Source: Halobacillus campisalis (GTDB lineage Bacteria; Bacillota; Bacilli; Bacillales; Halobacillaceae). From it: 64,000 nt of DNA. The translations under genes and the position numbers were made by a program. The notes under the pieces were generated by a model. It made no database searches. It saw nothing but the letters and a program-made list of their open reading frames with translations, and was not told the DNA's origin. The DNA is taken from the NCBI RefSeq assembly GCF_030345335.1, contig NZ_JAPVRC010000008.1:62001-126000 (forward strand), written 5' to 3'. Positions 51,346 to 60,988 of the stretch are shown one piece after another. Each line of letters begins with the position of its first letter. The stretch's first letter is position 1.

Positions 51346-52482
51346 ATGAATGCAATCGTACTAATTATTTTAATGATGGTCATAGGAGCGGCCATTGGCG
51401 GTGTTACGAATTCGTTAGCCATAAAAATGCTCTTTCGTCCTTATAAGGCCATATATATAGGTAAGTATAGGCTTCCTTTTACGCCTGGATTAATTCCAAA
51501 AAGGCAGCCGGAATTAGCGAAGCAGCTAGGGAGAATGGTTGTCGAGCACCTTTTGACGGCAGAAGGATTAAAACGGAAAATAGAAGGACAGGAATTTCAG
51601 AATCAACTGACGAATTTCGCTCAACGAGAAGTTGAAAAAGCATTGAATCATGAGGCGACCCTCCAGGATTTATTTGAGAATTTAGAAATGAATATAGATA
51701 CGCAGCACGTTGAAGAATCCATTTCGACTTGGATAGAAGATCGCTATGAGGGATTGATGGAAAAATATCGTGATCAAAGGCTTAAGGATCTTATTACTGA
51801 TAAGTGGTCGGACAAGGCAGAGGCCGGAGCTGACCAACTCGCTGTTTATATTCAAGAGAAAGTGCACCTTTTCTTAGCGAGCCCGGAAGGTAAAGAAAAA
51901 GTAGGTGACTTAATTGATGATTATTTGAATAAACAAGGATTCCTGGGTAATATGATTCAATCTTTTATGGGATCAGAGCGAGTCATCGACCGAGTGCATC
52001 CTGTCATTATTCGATATGTTACAGCAGGAGAAACGACGGACTGGCTGCAAACTATGCTTCGCAGTGAATTATATTCCGCGTTAAATCAGCGGTTAAGCTA
52101 TTTTGAGAACCAGGTAGGTAAACATACGATTACAAAAGGACTTGGACAAGCCGTTACAAGAACTCTACCTATTGAAAAGTGGCTGAATACATCAATAGCG
52201 GAGTGGTCAAAATCGTTTCAATCTCGGATTATATTTGACGTGGTGCCTCTTCTCGTTCCTAAAGCCACTGTACTTATCTCTTCCAGAATCGAAAAGATGA
52301 TGGAATCGATGCACTTGTCTGAAATTGTCCAAGAAGAAGTCGATTCATTCAATGTTGGCCGTCTGGAAGAAATGGTGCTTGGAATTTCTAAAAGAGAATT
52401 TAAAATGATCACATATCTAGGGGCATTATTAGGTGGGATGATAGGGATTTTTCAAGGAATTCTAGTGCTTTTATTCGGATAA
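51346..52482 (+). CDS. yheB: DUF445 family membrane protein YheB
   Basis: This 378-residue protein matches the YheB group (UPF0754). It has an N-terminal membrane helix followed by the conserved GGVTNSLAIKMLFRPYKAIY and RLPFTPGLIPKRQPELAKQLG (residues about 20-65). A long helical, coiled-coil-rich middle and a C-terminal membrane segment LGGMIGIFQGILVLLFG complete it. The family role is unknown, but it is conserved beside yheA in Bacillus. AAGAGGTAAATAATTT precedes the ATG. Confidence 0.93.
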   Translation: MNAIVLIILMMVIGAAIGGVTNSLAIKMLFRPYKAIYIGKYRLPFTPGLIPKRQPELAKQLGRMVVEHLLTAEGLKRKIEGQEFQNQLTNFAQREVEKALNHEATLQDLFENLEMNIDTQHVEESISTWIEDRYEGLMEKYRDQRLKDLITDKWSDKAEAGADQLAVYIQEKVHLFLASPEGKEKVGDLIDDYLNKQGFLGNMIQSFMGSERVIDRVHPVIIRYVTAGETTDWLQTMLRSELYSALNQRLSYFENQVGKHTITKGLGQAVTRTLPIEKWLNTSIAEWSKSFQSRIIFDVVPLLVPKATVLISSRIEKMMESMHLSEIVQEEVDSFNVGRLEEMVLGISKREFKMITYLGALLGGMIGIFQGILVLLFG

Positions 52483-52568
52483 CCCCCTATTCCTATACAT
52501 GGCTTAACATGTTTGTTATAGTGAGGAAGGAATTCGAAACTTATTAACGTAGGAGGTTCAAATCATTT

Positions 52569-52928
52569 ATGTCTAATATTTATGATCACGCATATGAACT
52601 AGAAAAAGCAATTCGCAATAGCGAGGAATTCAACGGTTTAAAAGACGCTTATGAAGCGGTAATGAATGACGAAGCTGCGAAGAAAATGTTCGAAGATTTC
52701 CGTCAGACCCAAATCACTCTTCAGCAAAAACAAATGCAAGGTGAAGAGATTTCAGAGGAAGAAGTTGAGCAGGCACGTCAAGTTGTCGAACTTGTTCAGC
52801 AGCACCCTCAAATTTCTAAACTTATGGAAGAAGAGCAGCGTCTCAACACTGTAATCAATGACGTAAGTAAAATTATCACAAAGCCTCTTGAAGAGCTTTA
52901 TGGTAATCCTGAAGAACCACAACAATAA
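52569..52928 (+). CDS. yheA: YlbF/YmcA-related protein YheA
   Basis: This 119-residue helical protein belongs to the YlbF/YmcA (DUF964) family, YheA group. It starts MSNIYDHAYELEKAIRNSEE and has the family core FNGLKDAYEAVMNDEAAKKM. YlbF and YmcA work with RNase Y in mRNA maturation in B. subtilis, while YheA itself is poorly characterised. AGGAGGTTCAAATCATTT precedes the ATG. It follows yheB at 86 bases and ends with a strong terminator. Confidence 0.94.
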   Translation: MSNIYDHAYELEKAIRNSEEFNGLKDAYEAVMNDEAAKKMFEDFRQTQITLQQKQMQGEEISEEEVEQARQVVELVQQHPQISKLMEEEQRLNTVINDVSKIITKPLEELYGNPEEPQQ

Positions 52929-52945
52929 GAAACAACCTTTAAAGA

Positions 52946-52973
52946 GCCACCTGTAATGGGTGGCTTTTTTTTA
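52946..52973 (+). terminator. Terminator after yheA
   Basis: AGCCACC pairs with GGTGGCT, followed by seven more T residues. Confidence 0.92.
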
Positions 52974-53057
52974 TGAAATTTTTGTAAAAAAAGCAAGGGA
53001 TTTGGAGCGTCGTGGCGAACTATTAATATAGGGACACTACTGTCGAGGGGGATACTC

Positions 53058-53831
53058 ATGAATTATTTTAAGGTAAAGAAGAAAAAATCCATTACTTTTT
53101 TAAAACTGGACCGCGGAGAAAAATACAATGCTTTACATGTAGAGATGCTGCGGGAATTTGCTGATATCGTTGAGAACGTGAAAAATGATGAAGATACACA
53201 GATCGTCGTTTTATCGGGTGCGGGCGGTGGCTTCTGTGCAGGCGGAGACGTCACAATGATGAAGGAAGTTAGTGATCCAGAAGTTTATGATCAAGTCATG
53301 AACGATATTGAACGAATAGTAACTGGCTTCTATTCCATGCCTAAAATTGTTCTTGCTGCCTTGCACGGTCCTGTCGTCGGTTTAGGTTTAAGCATCGCCC
53401 TGTCTGCTGATTATTTAATAGCTGAAGCAAATGCGAAGCTATCTATGAATTTTATCGGAATCGGTCTTGCACCTGATGGCGGCGGTCATTTCTTTTTAGA
53501 AAAGCGATTAGGTACTCACCGAGCCAAACAGTTTGCCTGGCAGGGAGAGAACTTACAGGCTGAAGAAGCATATGACCATCAATTGATCGATTCAGTTTTT
53601 GAAAAGGATATTCAACTGGAAGCAGAAAAGCTTGCTGAAAAATGGACCGTGAGACCGTTGCAATCCATGATAGCCTCAAAAAAAATCTATCACCAATACG
53701 GTATGGATCAGCTTTTGCAATACTTAGCAAAAGAAAGGCGGTCGCAGTGGAAATTAAGGCAGACTTCCGATCATAAAGAAGGAGTACAAGCCTTTTTAGA
53801 GAAACGTGAACCTAAATTCAAAGGAAAATAA
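53058..53831 (+). CDS. yhaR: Enoyl-CoA hydratase/isomerase family protein (YhaR-like)
   Basis: This 257-residue crotonase-fold protein has the oxyanion segment LSGAGGGFCAGGDVTMMKE (about 55-73) and ALHGPVVGLGLSIALSADYL near 100. The second catalytic position normally held by Glu lies in FIGIGLAPDGGGHFFLEKR near 135, where Asp-Gly-Gly is present. Members hydrate or isomerise acyl-CoA. Its place between yheA and yhaQP supports equivalence with B. subtilis YhaR. GAGGGGGATACTC precedes the ATG. It has a terminator shared with the convergent small gene. Confidence 0.9.
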   Translation: MNYFKVKKKKSITFLKLDRGEKYNALHVEMLREFADIVENVKNDEDTQIVVLSGAGGGFCAGGDVTMMKEVSDPEVYDQVMNDIERIVTGFYSMPKIVLAALHGPVVGLGLSIALSADYLIAEANAKLSMNFIGIGLAPDGGGHFFLEKRLGTHRAKQFAWQGENLQAEEAYDHQLIDSVFEKDIQLEAEKLAEKWTVRPLQSMIASKKIYHQYGMDQLLQYLAKERRSQWKLRQTSDHKEGVQAFLEKREPKFKGK

Positions 53832-53833
53832 GT

Positions 53834-53862
53834 AAAAAGTCGCGTGTCTCACGCGACTTTTT
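53834..53862. terminator. Bidirectional terminator
   Basis: AAAAAGTCGCGTG pairs with CACGCGACTTTTT around a 3-base loop; it serves both convergent genes. Confidence 0.95.
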
Positions 53863-53868
53863 ATGTGG

Positions 53869-54054
53869 TTACCTATGGAACAATACAAGGTGACCTTCAG
53901 GTGCGGCACAGCGGTGTGTATATTCTAAAAATCCTTTATCTTCTAGAGTTGCTTGACCTATTCGTTTAGCCTCTTTATCATCACGGGCCTCAATTATTTC
54001 ATCAAGAACATTCGTTCCATCTTTCTCAAATACGGTAAGATAATATTTCTTCAT
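53869..54054 (-). CDS. Small conserved protein, YhzC-like
   Basis: This 61-residue protein, MKKYYLTVFEKDGTNVLDEI then EARDDKEAKRIGQ, ends in EGHLVLFHR. It looks like a small ferredoxin-fold-like or strand-helix-strand domain. I think it resembles the small YhzC-type proteins of Bacillus, which have no known role, but this is from memory only. AGGAGGTTCTTTTA precedes the ATG at 54052-54054. It is monocistronic and converges on yhaR. Confidence 0.72.
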   Translation of the reverse strand: MKKYYLTVFEKDGTNVLDEIIEARDDKEAKRIGQATLEDKGFLEYTHRCAAPEGHLVLFHR

Positions 54055-54193
54055 TAAAAGAACCTCCTAGGTGAATGGTGCCTCATTTTATATATTAGGC
54101 ATAAACTGCCGAAATTCCTGCTAAATTATCAAAATAAATGAAACAAAACCAAAATGAATCCGTATGTATAATTGGAAAAAGGGGGAATAGTTG

Positions 54194-55093
54194 ATGACTT
54201 TGAAATTACATAATGTTACGAAAAAGTTCGGCTCCTTTACAGCTGTCGATCATCTTTCTTTAGAAATTCCAGAAAAACAAATATTTGGTTTTCTTGGGGC
54301 TAATGGTGCAGGTAAAACTACTACATTTCGTATGATCCTGGGTCTTATTCAACAAAGTGGAGGGGATATAACATGGAACGAAAGTGGGATCGGTTACGAT
54401 AAAAGTCACCTGATTGGATATTTACCTGAAGAGAGAGGGTTGTATCCTAAAATGAAGGTACAGGACCAGCTCGTCTATTTAGCTCGTTTAAGAGGAATGA
54501 ATAGTAAGGAAGCAATCCATGAGCTTGAGCAATGGCTTGAAAAGTTTAAAGTACCAGACTATAAATCAAAAAAAGTAGAGGACTTGTCTAAAGGGAACCA
54601 GCAGAAAATTCAATTCATCTCTGCCGTCCTTCACAAACCAAAATTACTTATTCTAGATGAACCATTTTCCGGCTTGGACCCAGTCAATGTAGAAATGCTG
54701 AAGGAAGCTGTAGTTGAATTAAAAGAGGCGGGCACTTCAATCGTTTTTTCATCCCATAGAATGGAGCATGTAGAAGAACTTTGCGAGCATTTATGCATTC
54801 TTCATCATGGAAAACCGGTCGTCCATGGCAAGCTGAAGGATATTAAGCGCTCGTTCGGTAAGAAAAATGTAAGAGTCCGCGCTGATTTTGATTTAGCATT
54901 TCTTAAAGACCTTCCAGGTGTGACAAAATATAAAAGTTTAGGAGACAGTTGCGAGTTACAAGTGGAAAATGAACATATATCCCAAACCATCCTCACCGAG
55001 CTTCACGGAAAAGGTTTTATTCGCACATTTGATTTGGAAGAACCATCATTGAACGACATCTTTATTGAGAAGGTGGGGGATTCCTATGAATAA
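54194..55093 (+). CDS. yhaQ: ABC exporter ATP-binding protein YhaQ
   Basis: This 299-residue ATPase has Walker A GANGAGKTTT near 38, the signature LSKGNQQK near 136 (the NatA-like variant of LSGGQ), Walker B LLILDEPFSGLDP near 157, and the switch His in SSHRMEHVEE. The C-terminal 80 residues are the extra domain of sodium-export (NatA-like) ATPases. With YhaP it should form an exporter, possibly for sodium or a drug, which would suit a salt-adapted host (inference). ATG 54194 is preferred to TTG 54191. It overlaps yhaP by 8 bases. Confidence 0.93.
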   Translation: MTLKLHNVTKKFGSFTAVDHLSLEIPEKQIFGFLGANGAGKTTTFRMILGLIQQSGGDITWNESGIGYDKSHLIGYLPEERGLYPKMKVQDQLVYLARLRGMNSKEAIHELEQWLEKFKVPDYKSKKVEDLSKGNQQKIQFISAVLHKPKLLILDEPFSGLDPVNVEMLKEAVVELKEAGTSIVFSSHRMEHVEELCEHLCILHHGKPVVHGKLKDIKRSFGKKNVRVRADFDLAFLKDLPGVTKYKSLGDSCELQVENEHISQTILTELHGKGFIRTFDLEEPSLNDIFIEKVGDSYE

Positions 55094-56348
55094 GTTTTTT
55101 ATAATGGTAGGGCAAACATTTAAGTCTCGGGTTAAATCGAAATCTTTTTTTATCACTACTCTCGTTACACTAGCTCTGATTTTTTTAATAACAAATATTC
55201 AGACTATCATTGAGATGTTCGATGATGAAGAAGAGGGTGCGGGTACTTCTGAAATAGCTGTTGTAAGTGATGAAGAAAGCTGGGCTATACTTCTCGGAGA
55301 AACTTTATCGAGCCAAGAGGGGCTTTCAGTAGAAGTCAATGAAGTTAATTCAGATGAAGCAAGGGAATCTGTCGAAGAAGGCACCTACGATTCGGCCATA
55401 TCCCTTGATTCTGGAGAAGATGGGTTGCCTGTTGCCACTCAATACACAGGAGAAGACTCATCTCTTGCAGAAGCGGAAATGATGCAGCAAAGTTTACAGC
55501 AAGTAAAAGTAGCGATTGCCGCCGAAGAAGCTGAAGTTGACGAGGCAACATTGCAAGCGATTAACACTCCTATTCCATTCGAAACTGTTTTTGTGGGAGA
55601 AGAAAGCGGCGCTAAATCATCAGAGGAAATGGCACAGACCCGTGGATTGGTCTACGTTATGCTATTTTTGCTATACCTATCAGTCATGCTTTATGGAAGC
55701 ATGATAGCTACCGAAGTTGCAACGGAAAAATCTAGCCGTGTTATGGAAATCCTCATTTCCAGCGTCTCGCCTGTTTCACAAATGTTTGCTAAAATAACAG
55801 GCATTGCTCTGCTCGGGCTTTTACAGTTTTCATTGATTCTTGGAGTAGGGTATATAGGAGTCCAGCAGAATTCAGGAGAAGGGTCTTTTCTGAATGAATT
55901 TGGACTAGGAGACATTCAGTTAAGTGTGATTGCTTACGGCATATTATTTTTTATTTTAGGATATTTATTGTATGCCACTTTGGCTGCAACATTAGGCTCG
56001 CTGGTCAGTCGGTTAGAGGACGCCCAGCAGATGATATCACCAATGGTCTATCTGATTATTATCGCCTTTTTTATCTCCGTGTTCGGTTTAAATGCACCTG
56101 ACTCTACGTTCATTACGGTAACATCCTATATACCATTCTTCTCACCGCTCATCATGTTCTTAAGGGTAGGTATGCTTGATATACCGCTGTGGGAAGTCAT
56201 TTTATCTGTAGGCTTTCTCGTAGCCGCTATCGTAGTATTGGCAATGATAGGAGCTCGGGTATATAAAGGCGGGGTTCTAATGTACGGCAAATCTACATCC
56301 TTAAAAGATGTCAAAAGAGCATTTCAACTATCTAAAAAGGAGAATTAA
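55086..56348 (+). CDS. yhaP: ABC exporter permease YhaP (NatB-like)
   Basis: This 420-residue ABC-2 type permease (419 in B. subtilis) has an N-terminal span (about 20-40) and a large, strongly acidic extracytoplasmic domain (about 45-190). Five or six C-terminal spans follow, with the conserved loop ATEVATEKSSRVMEILISSV near 218. That loop contacts the ATPase. It is the membrane partner of YhaQ. The very acidic outer domain is consistent with high external salt. GGTGGGGGATTCCT precedes the ATG at 55086, and a terminator follows. Confidence 0.92.
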   Translation: MNKFFIMVGQTFKSRVKSKSFFITTLVTLALIFLITNIQTIIEMFDDEEEGAGTSEIAVVSDEESWAILLGETLSSQEGLSVEVNEVNSDEARESVEEGTYDSAISLDSGEDGLPVATQYTGEDSSLAEAEMMQQSLQQVKVAIAAEEAEVDEATLQAINTPIPFETVFVGEESGAKSSEEMAQTRGLVYVMLFLLYLSVMLYGSMIATEVATEKSSRVMEILISSVSPVSQMFAKITGIALLGLLQFSLILGVGYIGVQQNSGEGSFLNEFGLGDIQLSVIAYGILFFILGYLLYATLAATLGSLVSRLEDAQQMISPMVYLIIIAFFISVFGLNAPDSTFITVTSYIPFFSPLIMFLRVGMLDIPLWEVILSVGFLVAAIVVLAMIGARVYKGGVLMYGKSTSLKDVKRAFQLSKKEN

Positions 56349-56354
56349 TAATGG

Positions 56355-56386
56355 ACCCTCACTTTCTAATTGAAAGTGGGGTTTTT
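56355..56386 (+). terminator. Terminator after yhaP
   Basis: ACCCTCACTTTC pairs with GAAAGTGGGGT (one G-T pair), followed by TTTTT. Confidence 0.9.
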
Positions 56387-56461
56387 AATTGAGAAAGATA
56401 TATTGTTCATGAATACCCACGTCATAGCGTTTTGGTGGATTTACATACTCTTTGAAGACCG

Positions 56462-56760
56462 CTTCACTCTGTCATTTTGCTTATGTGTATTGTCCTGAAC
56501 ACTCGCTTTCGCTTTTCTAGTGTCCAGCTGCAGCTCGTAGGACCTATCGCCATAAGCAATCCGACTGTGTGAAGGAAGAACACTTCACTACGTCGTTTTG
56601 CTTATGCGTACGGTCCTGAACACTCGCTTCCGCTTTTCTAGTGTCCAGCTGCAGCTCGTAGGACCTATCGCCATAAGCAATCCGACTGTGTGAAGGAAGA
56701 ACACTTCACTCCGTCGTTTTGCTTATGCGTACGGTCCTGAACACTCGCTTCCGCTTTTCT
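56462..56760. repeat. 121-bp direct tandem repeat (about 2.5 copies)
   Basis: Units start at 56462, 56583 and 56704 (last copy cut off at about 56760). They share TTTTGCTTATG, GGTCCTGAACACTCGCTT and AGTGTCCAGCTGCAGCTCGT. The last two copies are almost identical; the first differs at several positions. Within a unit GCTTATG..GGTCCT can pair with AGGACCTATCGCCATAAGC, so each copy can fold into a hairpin. It lies between yhaP and yhaO and has no coding signature. Confidence 0.93.
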
Positions 56761-56825
56761 TACTTCGAACGTGCATTCGTACTTTTTGTTTGCTAAACTA
56801 GAATAAAAATCGTGGGAGGTATTTT

Positions 56826-58070
56826 ATGGCGGGTTTACGTTTTATACATAGCGCAGATTTACATTTGGATAGTCCTTTTAAGAGTAAAAGTCATCTCCCA
56901 GATCGTTTGAAGGAACAGATTAGGGCTTCTACTTTTGAAGCTTTTGAACGCCTGGTAGATGAAGCGGTTCATTATCAGGTGGATTTTGTTATTTTAGTTG
57001 GAGATTTATTCAATGAAGAAACGAGGAGCTTAAAGGCTCAGGTTAAGCTGAGGGAAGGTTTTGAGCGATTGCATCTTCATAACATTCAAGTATACGTGAG
57101 CTATGGAAATCATGATTTCATTGAGGGAGCTCATTATCCGATCACTTACCCTGCAAACGTACATATTTTTATGGAGGAAGAAGTTACCTCTTTTCCTTAC
57201 TGGCGTGATGGGGATCATGTGGCTAATATTTATGGCTTCAGCTATAAAAGAAGGGCTGTACATGATAAGAAAGTTCGTGAGTTTAAAAAAACGGGTGAGC
57301 CGGATTTTCATATTGCTATGCTTCACGGAAGTTTAGAAACTCAAACGGAGCATGATGTATATGCACCATTTTCTCTTAACGACCTGTTGGAACAAGGAAT
57401 GGATTATTGGGGACTGGGCCATATTCATAAGCGGCAGCAGCTTTCTGTACATCCTCCTGTTTTTTATTCAGGAAACATTCAGGGTCGGTCGAGGAAGGAG
57501 AGCGGAGAAAAGGGCTGTTACGTAGTGGAATGGAGGGGCACTCAATTCGATAATACGTTTGTTCCCCTTCATAGTTTCGCATATGAAGAAGTAAGTCAGG
57601 CTGCCTATAATATTGAGTATCCAGAGGCCATAGAACATTTGCTTGAACAGGCAAAGCAGTCTGTTAAGTCTGAGCAGCCAGTGTTATTAACAGTTACATT
57701 AAAAGGTGACGAAGGCAGGCTTATGAAATGGAAATCTGAAGGGATATTATCGGAATGGATAGACCTTGTAAATGAAAGAGAGAACTTGGAATATGGGTGG
57801 GTATGGATTGACCAGATTTTCATCGAGGACGAACCCGCGTGGGATGAACAGGAGTTGAAAGCCAGTTCGCAGTTTGCTGGAGAGTTTTTGAATAACCTGG
57901 ACAGCCTTAGCAACCGAGAATGGGAAGCTGCTATTGCACCTTTATATAAACATCGGCGTGCAGGAAAACAGTTGGAAGAGATAACAGAAGGTGAACGTGA
58001 AGAAATTAAGGAAGCTGCCAAACAGCTAGTGATGCAGCAATTATATAGTGGAAGGGAAAGTGGCTTATGA
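56826..58070 (+). CDS. yhaO: SbcD-like metallophosphoesterase YhaO
   Basis: This 414-residue calcineurin-like phosphoesterase of the Mre11/SbcD type has metal motifs in order: SADLHLDSPF near 9, VGDLFNEE near 59, YGNHDF near 97, AMLHGS near 162 and GLGHIHKR near 198. The C-terminal third is a variable capping region. It is predicted to be a DNA exonuclease or endonuclease acting with YhaN, as SbcD does with SbcC. The stop overlaps the yhaN ATG (ATGA). TGGGAGGTATTTT precedes the start. Confidence 0.93.
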   Translation: MAGLRFIHSADLHLDSPFKSKSHLPDRLKEQIRASTFEAFERLVDEAVHYQVDFVILVGDLFNEETRSLKAQVKLREGFERLHLHNIQVYVSYGNHDFIEGAHYPITYPANVHIFMEEEVTSFPYWRDGDHVANIYGFSYKRRAVHDKKVREFKKTGEPDFHIAMLHGSLETQTEHDVYAPFSLNDLLEQGMDYWGLGHIHKRQQLSVHPPVFYSGNIQGRSRKESGEKGCYVVEWRGTQFDNTFVPLHSFAYEEVSQAAYNIEYPEAIEHLLEQAKQSVKSEQPVLLTVTLKGDEGRLMKWKSEGILSEWIDLVNERENLEYGWVWIDQIFIEDEPAWDEQELKASSQFAGEFLNNLDSLSNREWEAAIAPLYKHRRAGKQLEEITEGEREEIKEAAKQLVMQQLYSGRESGL

Positions 58071-60946
58071 AAATCAACTCCTTCCATATTTTCGCCTTCG
58101 GAAAATGGAAAAATTATTCTCTGAACCTTGGCGAACAAAAGATGGCGATCATATCAGGAAACAATGAGGCAGGCAAATCTACTATTCAGCAATTTTTATT
58201 ATTTATTTTATTTGGTCTGCCTCCAAAAAAAAGAGAGTTTTACCAGCCGAAGACGGGCGGATCGATTGGAGGCAGACTCGTTGTTGAAACACCTGAATAT
58301 GGGGAGATCACAATTGAAAGAATAAGTGATCGTCGTCAATCCCAGGCTATTTGCCGGCTGGTCGATGGAGAAGAGTATGAAGAAGAATTCCTTAAGCAGT
58401 TGATTGGTGGGATGTCTAAAGCTGTGTATCAATCGATCTACAGCTTTAATGCTGAAGATTTAAGTGGTTTGCATCAGGTCACCGGGGAAGAACTTGGAGA
58501 AGTACTCTTAAATGTAGGGTTGACTGGGTCTGATCAAATTTATCATACAAAAAAAACATTAGAAAAAAGATTAGATGATCTGTTCAAGCAAAAAGGCCGG
58601 AACCCTTTCCTTAATCAAGAATTACAGCGTCTCGAAAAGCTGGAGAAGAAGCAATCAGATATTATGCAGGAAGTGGGAGACTACAGAAAAGTTGTTGAAA
58701 AAATTGATCACCTTGAGAATGAAATCGTGGAGCTTGAGCACCAAGTGAACGAAGCAAGAAGTGATTATTATACTCTTGTTCAAATTAATAAAGCTATTCC
58801 GGTTATCCAGGAGTATCATGAGCTAAATGTTACGGGAGAACCAGGTTCTTTGATGTCCTTCCCTGAAGATGCCGGCAGCAAAATGCGTCATCTGCAGGAA
58901 AACCTCCTGCCTTTGGAAAATGAGCATTCGAGGGTAGAGGCTGATCTTAAGGACAAAAAAGAACGTTTGCAATTTAATCAAAAGAATGAACAAGAGTTTG
59001 AAGAGAAAGAAGTGCGGCGTTTAATAAGTAAAATCAGTACGTATGAACAAGCCGTCCATGATAGGAATAGGTTAAAAAAACAGCTGGAGCAAAACAGAAC
59101 TGAAATGAAACATGAACTTGACGATTTAGACATTCCTATTGAAGAAGAACGTTTATACGAGTATGAATTTCCTTTTTACGTTGAGGAAACTTGGCGGGGA
59201 CTGCGTGAACAGGAACAAATCATTGTACAGGAGGAAAAACAGCTGGAAGAAGAGAAAAATTCTCTTCAATTACAAAAGAAGCAAACAGAGCAGCAAATCA
59301 ATGATTTAAATGAACAGACAATCAGTGATGAAGAAGCGGCAGCGAACTCTGAACTTATTGATTTTTATATTCATTCTAATACCAATAAGAACACCAATGC
59401 CCCTCAAGACAGAACATCTGCATATTTGTTTGGACTTATTATATTAAGCGGAATCATCATTTCTTATATGACTTCAAGTTTCTGGCCGATAGGAATTGCT
59501 TTATTAATAAGTGCAGGAATAATTTTTGTCAAAAAAGACTCTTCTTCTAAAGAGAGTTTACAATCCGTACAGGTCAGCAAAGACAATTATATGCATGCTA
59601 AGCAGCAGCTTCAATTGTACGAACAAACTAAAGGGGAGCTTGCATATTTAAGTGAGCACCTAAAGGAAATAGTACAGAAGGAACTGCGTTTAGATGAACA
59701 ATCCCGTACCTTACTTAACAGAAAAGAACGTTTCAATCACTTGGTAAATGAACAATACAGGAGCTATCCTTTTCTGAAATCATTAAAAATGCTTCACTGG
59801 GAAAAGCTTTATCATCTCTTGAAAAGGGTAAAAGATAAACAGAAAGTTATCGAAGAAAGGTCCAATGAAACAATAGAGTTAGATGCACAGATAAAAAATA
59901 TAGAAGACGATGTTCACAAGTTTTCTGAACAGATGAAATGGGACGACTCAGACCAAACTGTCAGTGAAAAATTGATAGGGATCAGAGATTTTTTTCATTC
60001 GCAAATGAACGTAAGAGAAAATAATGAACAATTAAATCAGGAAATTTATCTGCTGAACAAGCAGTCGGAAAGGATTAAACAGGAAATTGCTCCGCTATTC
60101 GAAGATAAACAGAAGCTTTTAGAAGCGTCTGCCTCTATAAACGTCGATCAATTTTACGAAAAGCTTGAGTCGTATGAACAACTTAAGTATAAACAGAAAA
60201 GGTTTAATAATGTGCGGGATCAAATCAAACTGATGCTAAATGAGAAAGAACAGAGGGACTTTGAAATCTGGTCAACGTTACCTAATGAAGCCCAGCTCAA
60301 TTTTCAGCTTCAAGAAAAAGAACAGGAGATTGACCGCCTGTTGAAAAATCAAAAAGAAATACAGCAAGAAAAGGCTGATTTACACTTTCAAATGAAACAA
60401 TTAGAAGGATCTGATCAATTATCGTTATTAAATCATCAATATGAATTTGATCGGTCTCAATTTAATGAACATGCAAAAGAATGGGCGGCTTACAAAATTG
60501 CGTCAGAAGTTCTGGAACGCACCAAAGAAATGTATCAAAACCAATATTTACCGCGTGTCCTTCTTGCAGCTCAGAGTCATTTTAACAGGTTGACGTTAGG
60601 TAAATATGTTTCTTTGTCTGTAGAGCGTGATGAAAGCCGCATAATAGTAGAGGATTATGGAGGTTTTCAATATTCTACTGAGGAACTTTCAAGAGGGACT
60701 GCTGATCAGCTTTATGTTTCTTTACGTCTGGCTTTGGCTCAAACATTATCGGAAGAGCTGAAAGTTCCATTTATAGTGGATGACGCATTTGTGAATTTTG
60801 ATGAAGCCCGCCTGTCAGTTATGCTGGAGATCTTAAGTGAACTCTCACGAGGAACCCAAGTGTTTCTATTCACCTGGCGTGGTGATATAGGGAATCGTCT
60901 GGAAGAGAATAGGACGGAAACTTTTCACCTGCCTCTTGAGAGTTAA
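58067..60946 (+). CDS. yhaN: SMC/SbcC-like ATPase YhaN
   Basis: This 959-residue ATPase has Walker A SGNNEAGKSTI near 31 and a long coiled coil (about 170-430 and 490-800). The ABC-type signature LSRGTADQLYVSLRLALAQ lies near 870 and Walker B FIVDDAFVNFDE near 900. Between the coils, residues about 450-490 form two hydrophobic helices (YLFGLIILSGIIISYM and PIGIALLISAGIIFV) in place of the zinc hook of SbcC/Rad50, so the coil tip is probably anchored in the membrane. With YhaO it forms a putative membrane-linked Mre11-Rad50-like complex. Confidence 0.93.
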   Translation: MKINSFHIFAFGKWKNYSLNLGEQKMAIISGNNEAGKSTIQQFLLFILFGLPPKKREFYQPKTGGSIGGRLVVETPEYGEITIERISDRRQSQAICRLVDGEEYEEEFLKQLIGGMSKAVYQSIYSFNAEDLSGLHQVTGEELGEVLLNVGLTGSDQIYHTKKTLEKRLDDLFKQKGRNPFLNQELQRLEKLEKKQSDIMQEVGDYRKVVEKIDHLENEIVELEHQVNEARSDYYTLVQINKAIPVIQEYHELNVTGEPGSLMSFPEDAGSKMRHLQENLLPLENEHSRVEADLKDKKERLQFNQKNEQEFEEKEVRRLISKISTYEQAVHDRNRLKKQLEQNRTEMKHELDDLDIPIEEERLYEYEFPFYVEETWRGLREQEQIIVQEEKQLEEEKNSLQLQKKQTEQQINDLNEQTISDEEAAANSELIDFYIHSNTNKNTNAPQDRTSAYLFGLIILSGIIISYMTSSFWPIGIALLISAGIIFVKKDSSSKESLQSVQVSKDNYMHAKQQLQLYEQTKGELAYLSEHLKEIVQKELRLDEQSRTLLNRKERFNHLVNEQYRSYPFLKSLKMLHWEKLYHLLKRVKDKQKVIEERSNETIELDAQIKNIEDDVHKFSEQMKWDDSDQTVSEKLIGIRDFFHSQMNVRENNEQLNQEIYLLNKQSERIKQEIAPLFEDKQKLLEASASINVDQFYEKLESYEQLKYKQKRFNNVRDQIKLMLNEKEQRDFEIWSTLPNEAQLNFQLQEKEQEIDRLLKNQKEIQQEKADLHFQMKQLEGSDQLSLLNHQYEFDRSQFNEHAKEWAAYKIASEVLERTKEMYQNQYLPRVLLAAQSHFNRLTLGKYVSLSVERDESRIIVEDYGGFQYSTEELSRGTADQLYVSLRLALAQTLSEELKVPFIVDDAFVNFDEARLSVMLEILSELSRGTQVFLFTWRGDIGNRLEENRTETFHLPLES

Positions 60947-60988
60947 TAAAAATAAACCATACTTTTTTACACAGAGGAGGGGAAGTAT

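Noticed and set aside
56462-56760. CRISPR array
   Set aside because: The units are 121-bp direct repeats without unique spacers, and there are no cas genes.
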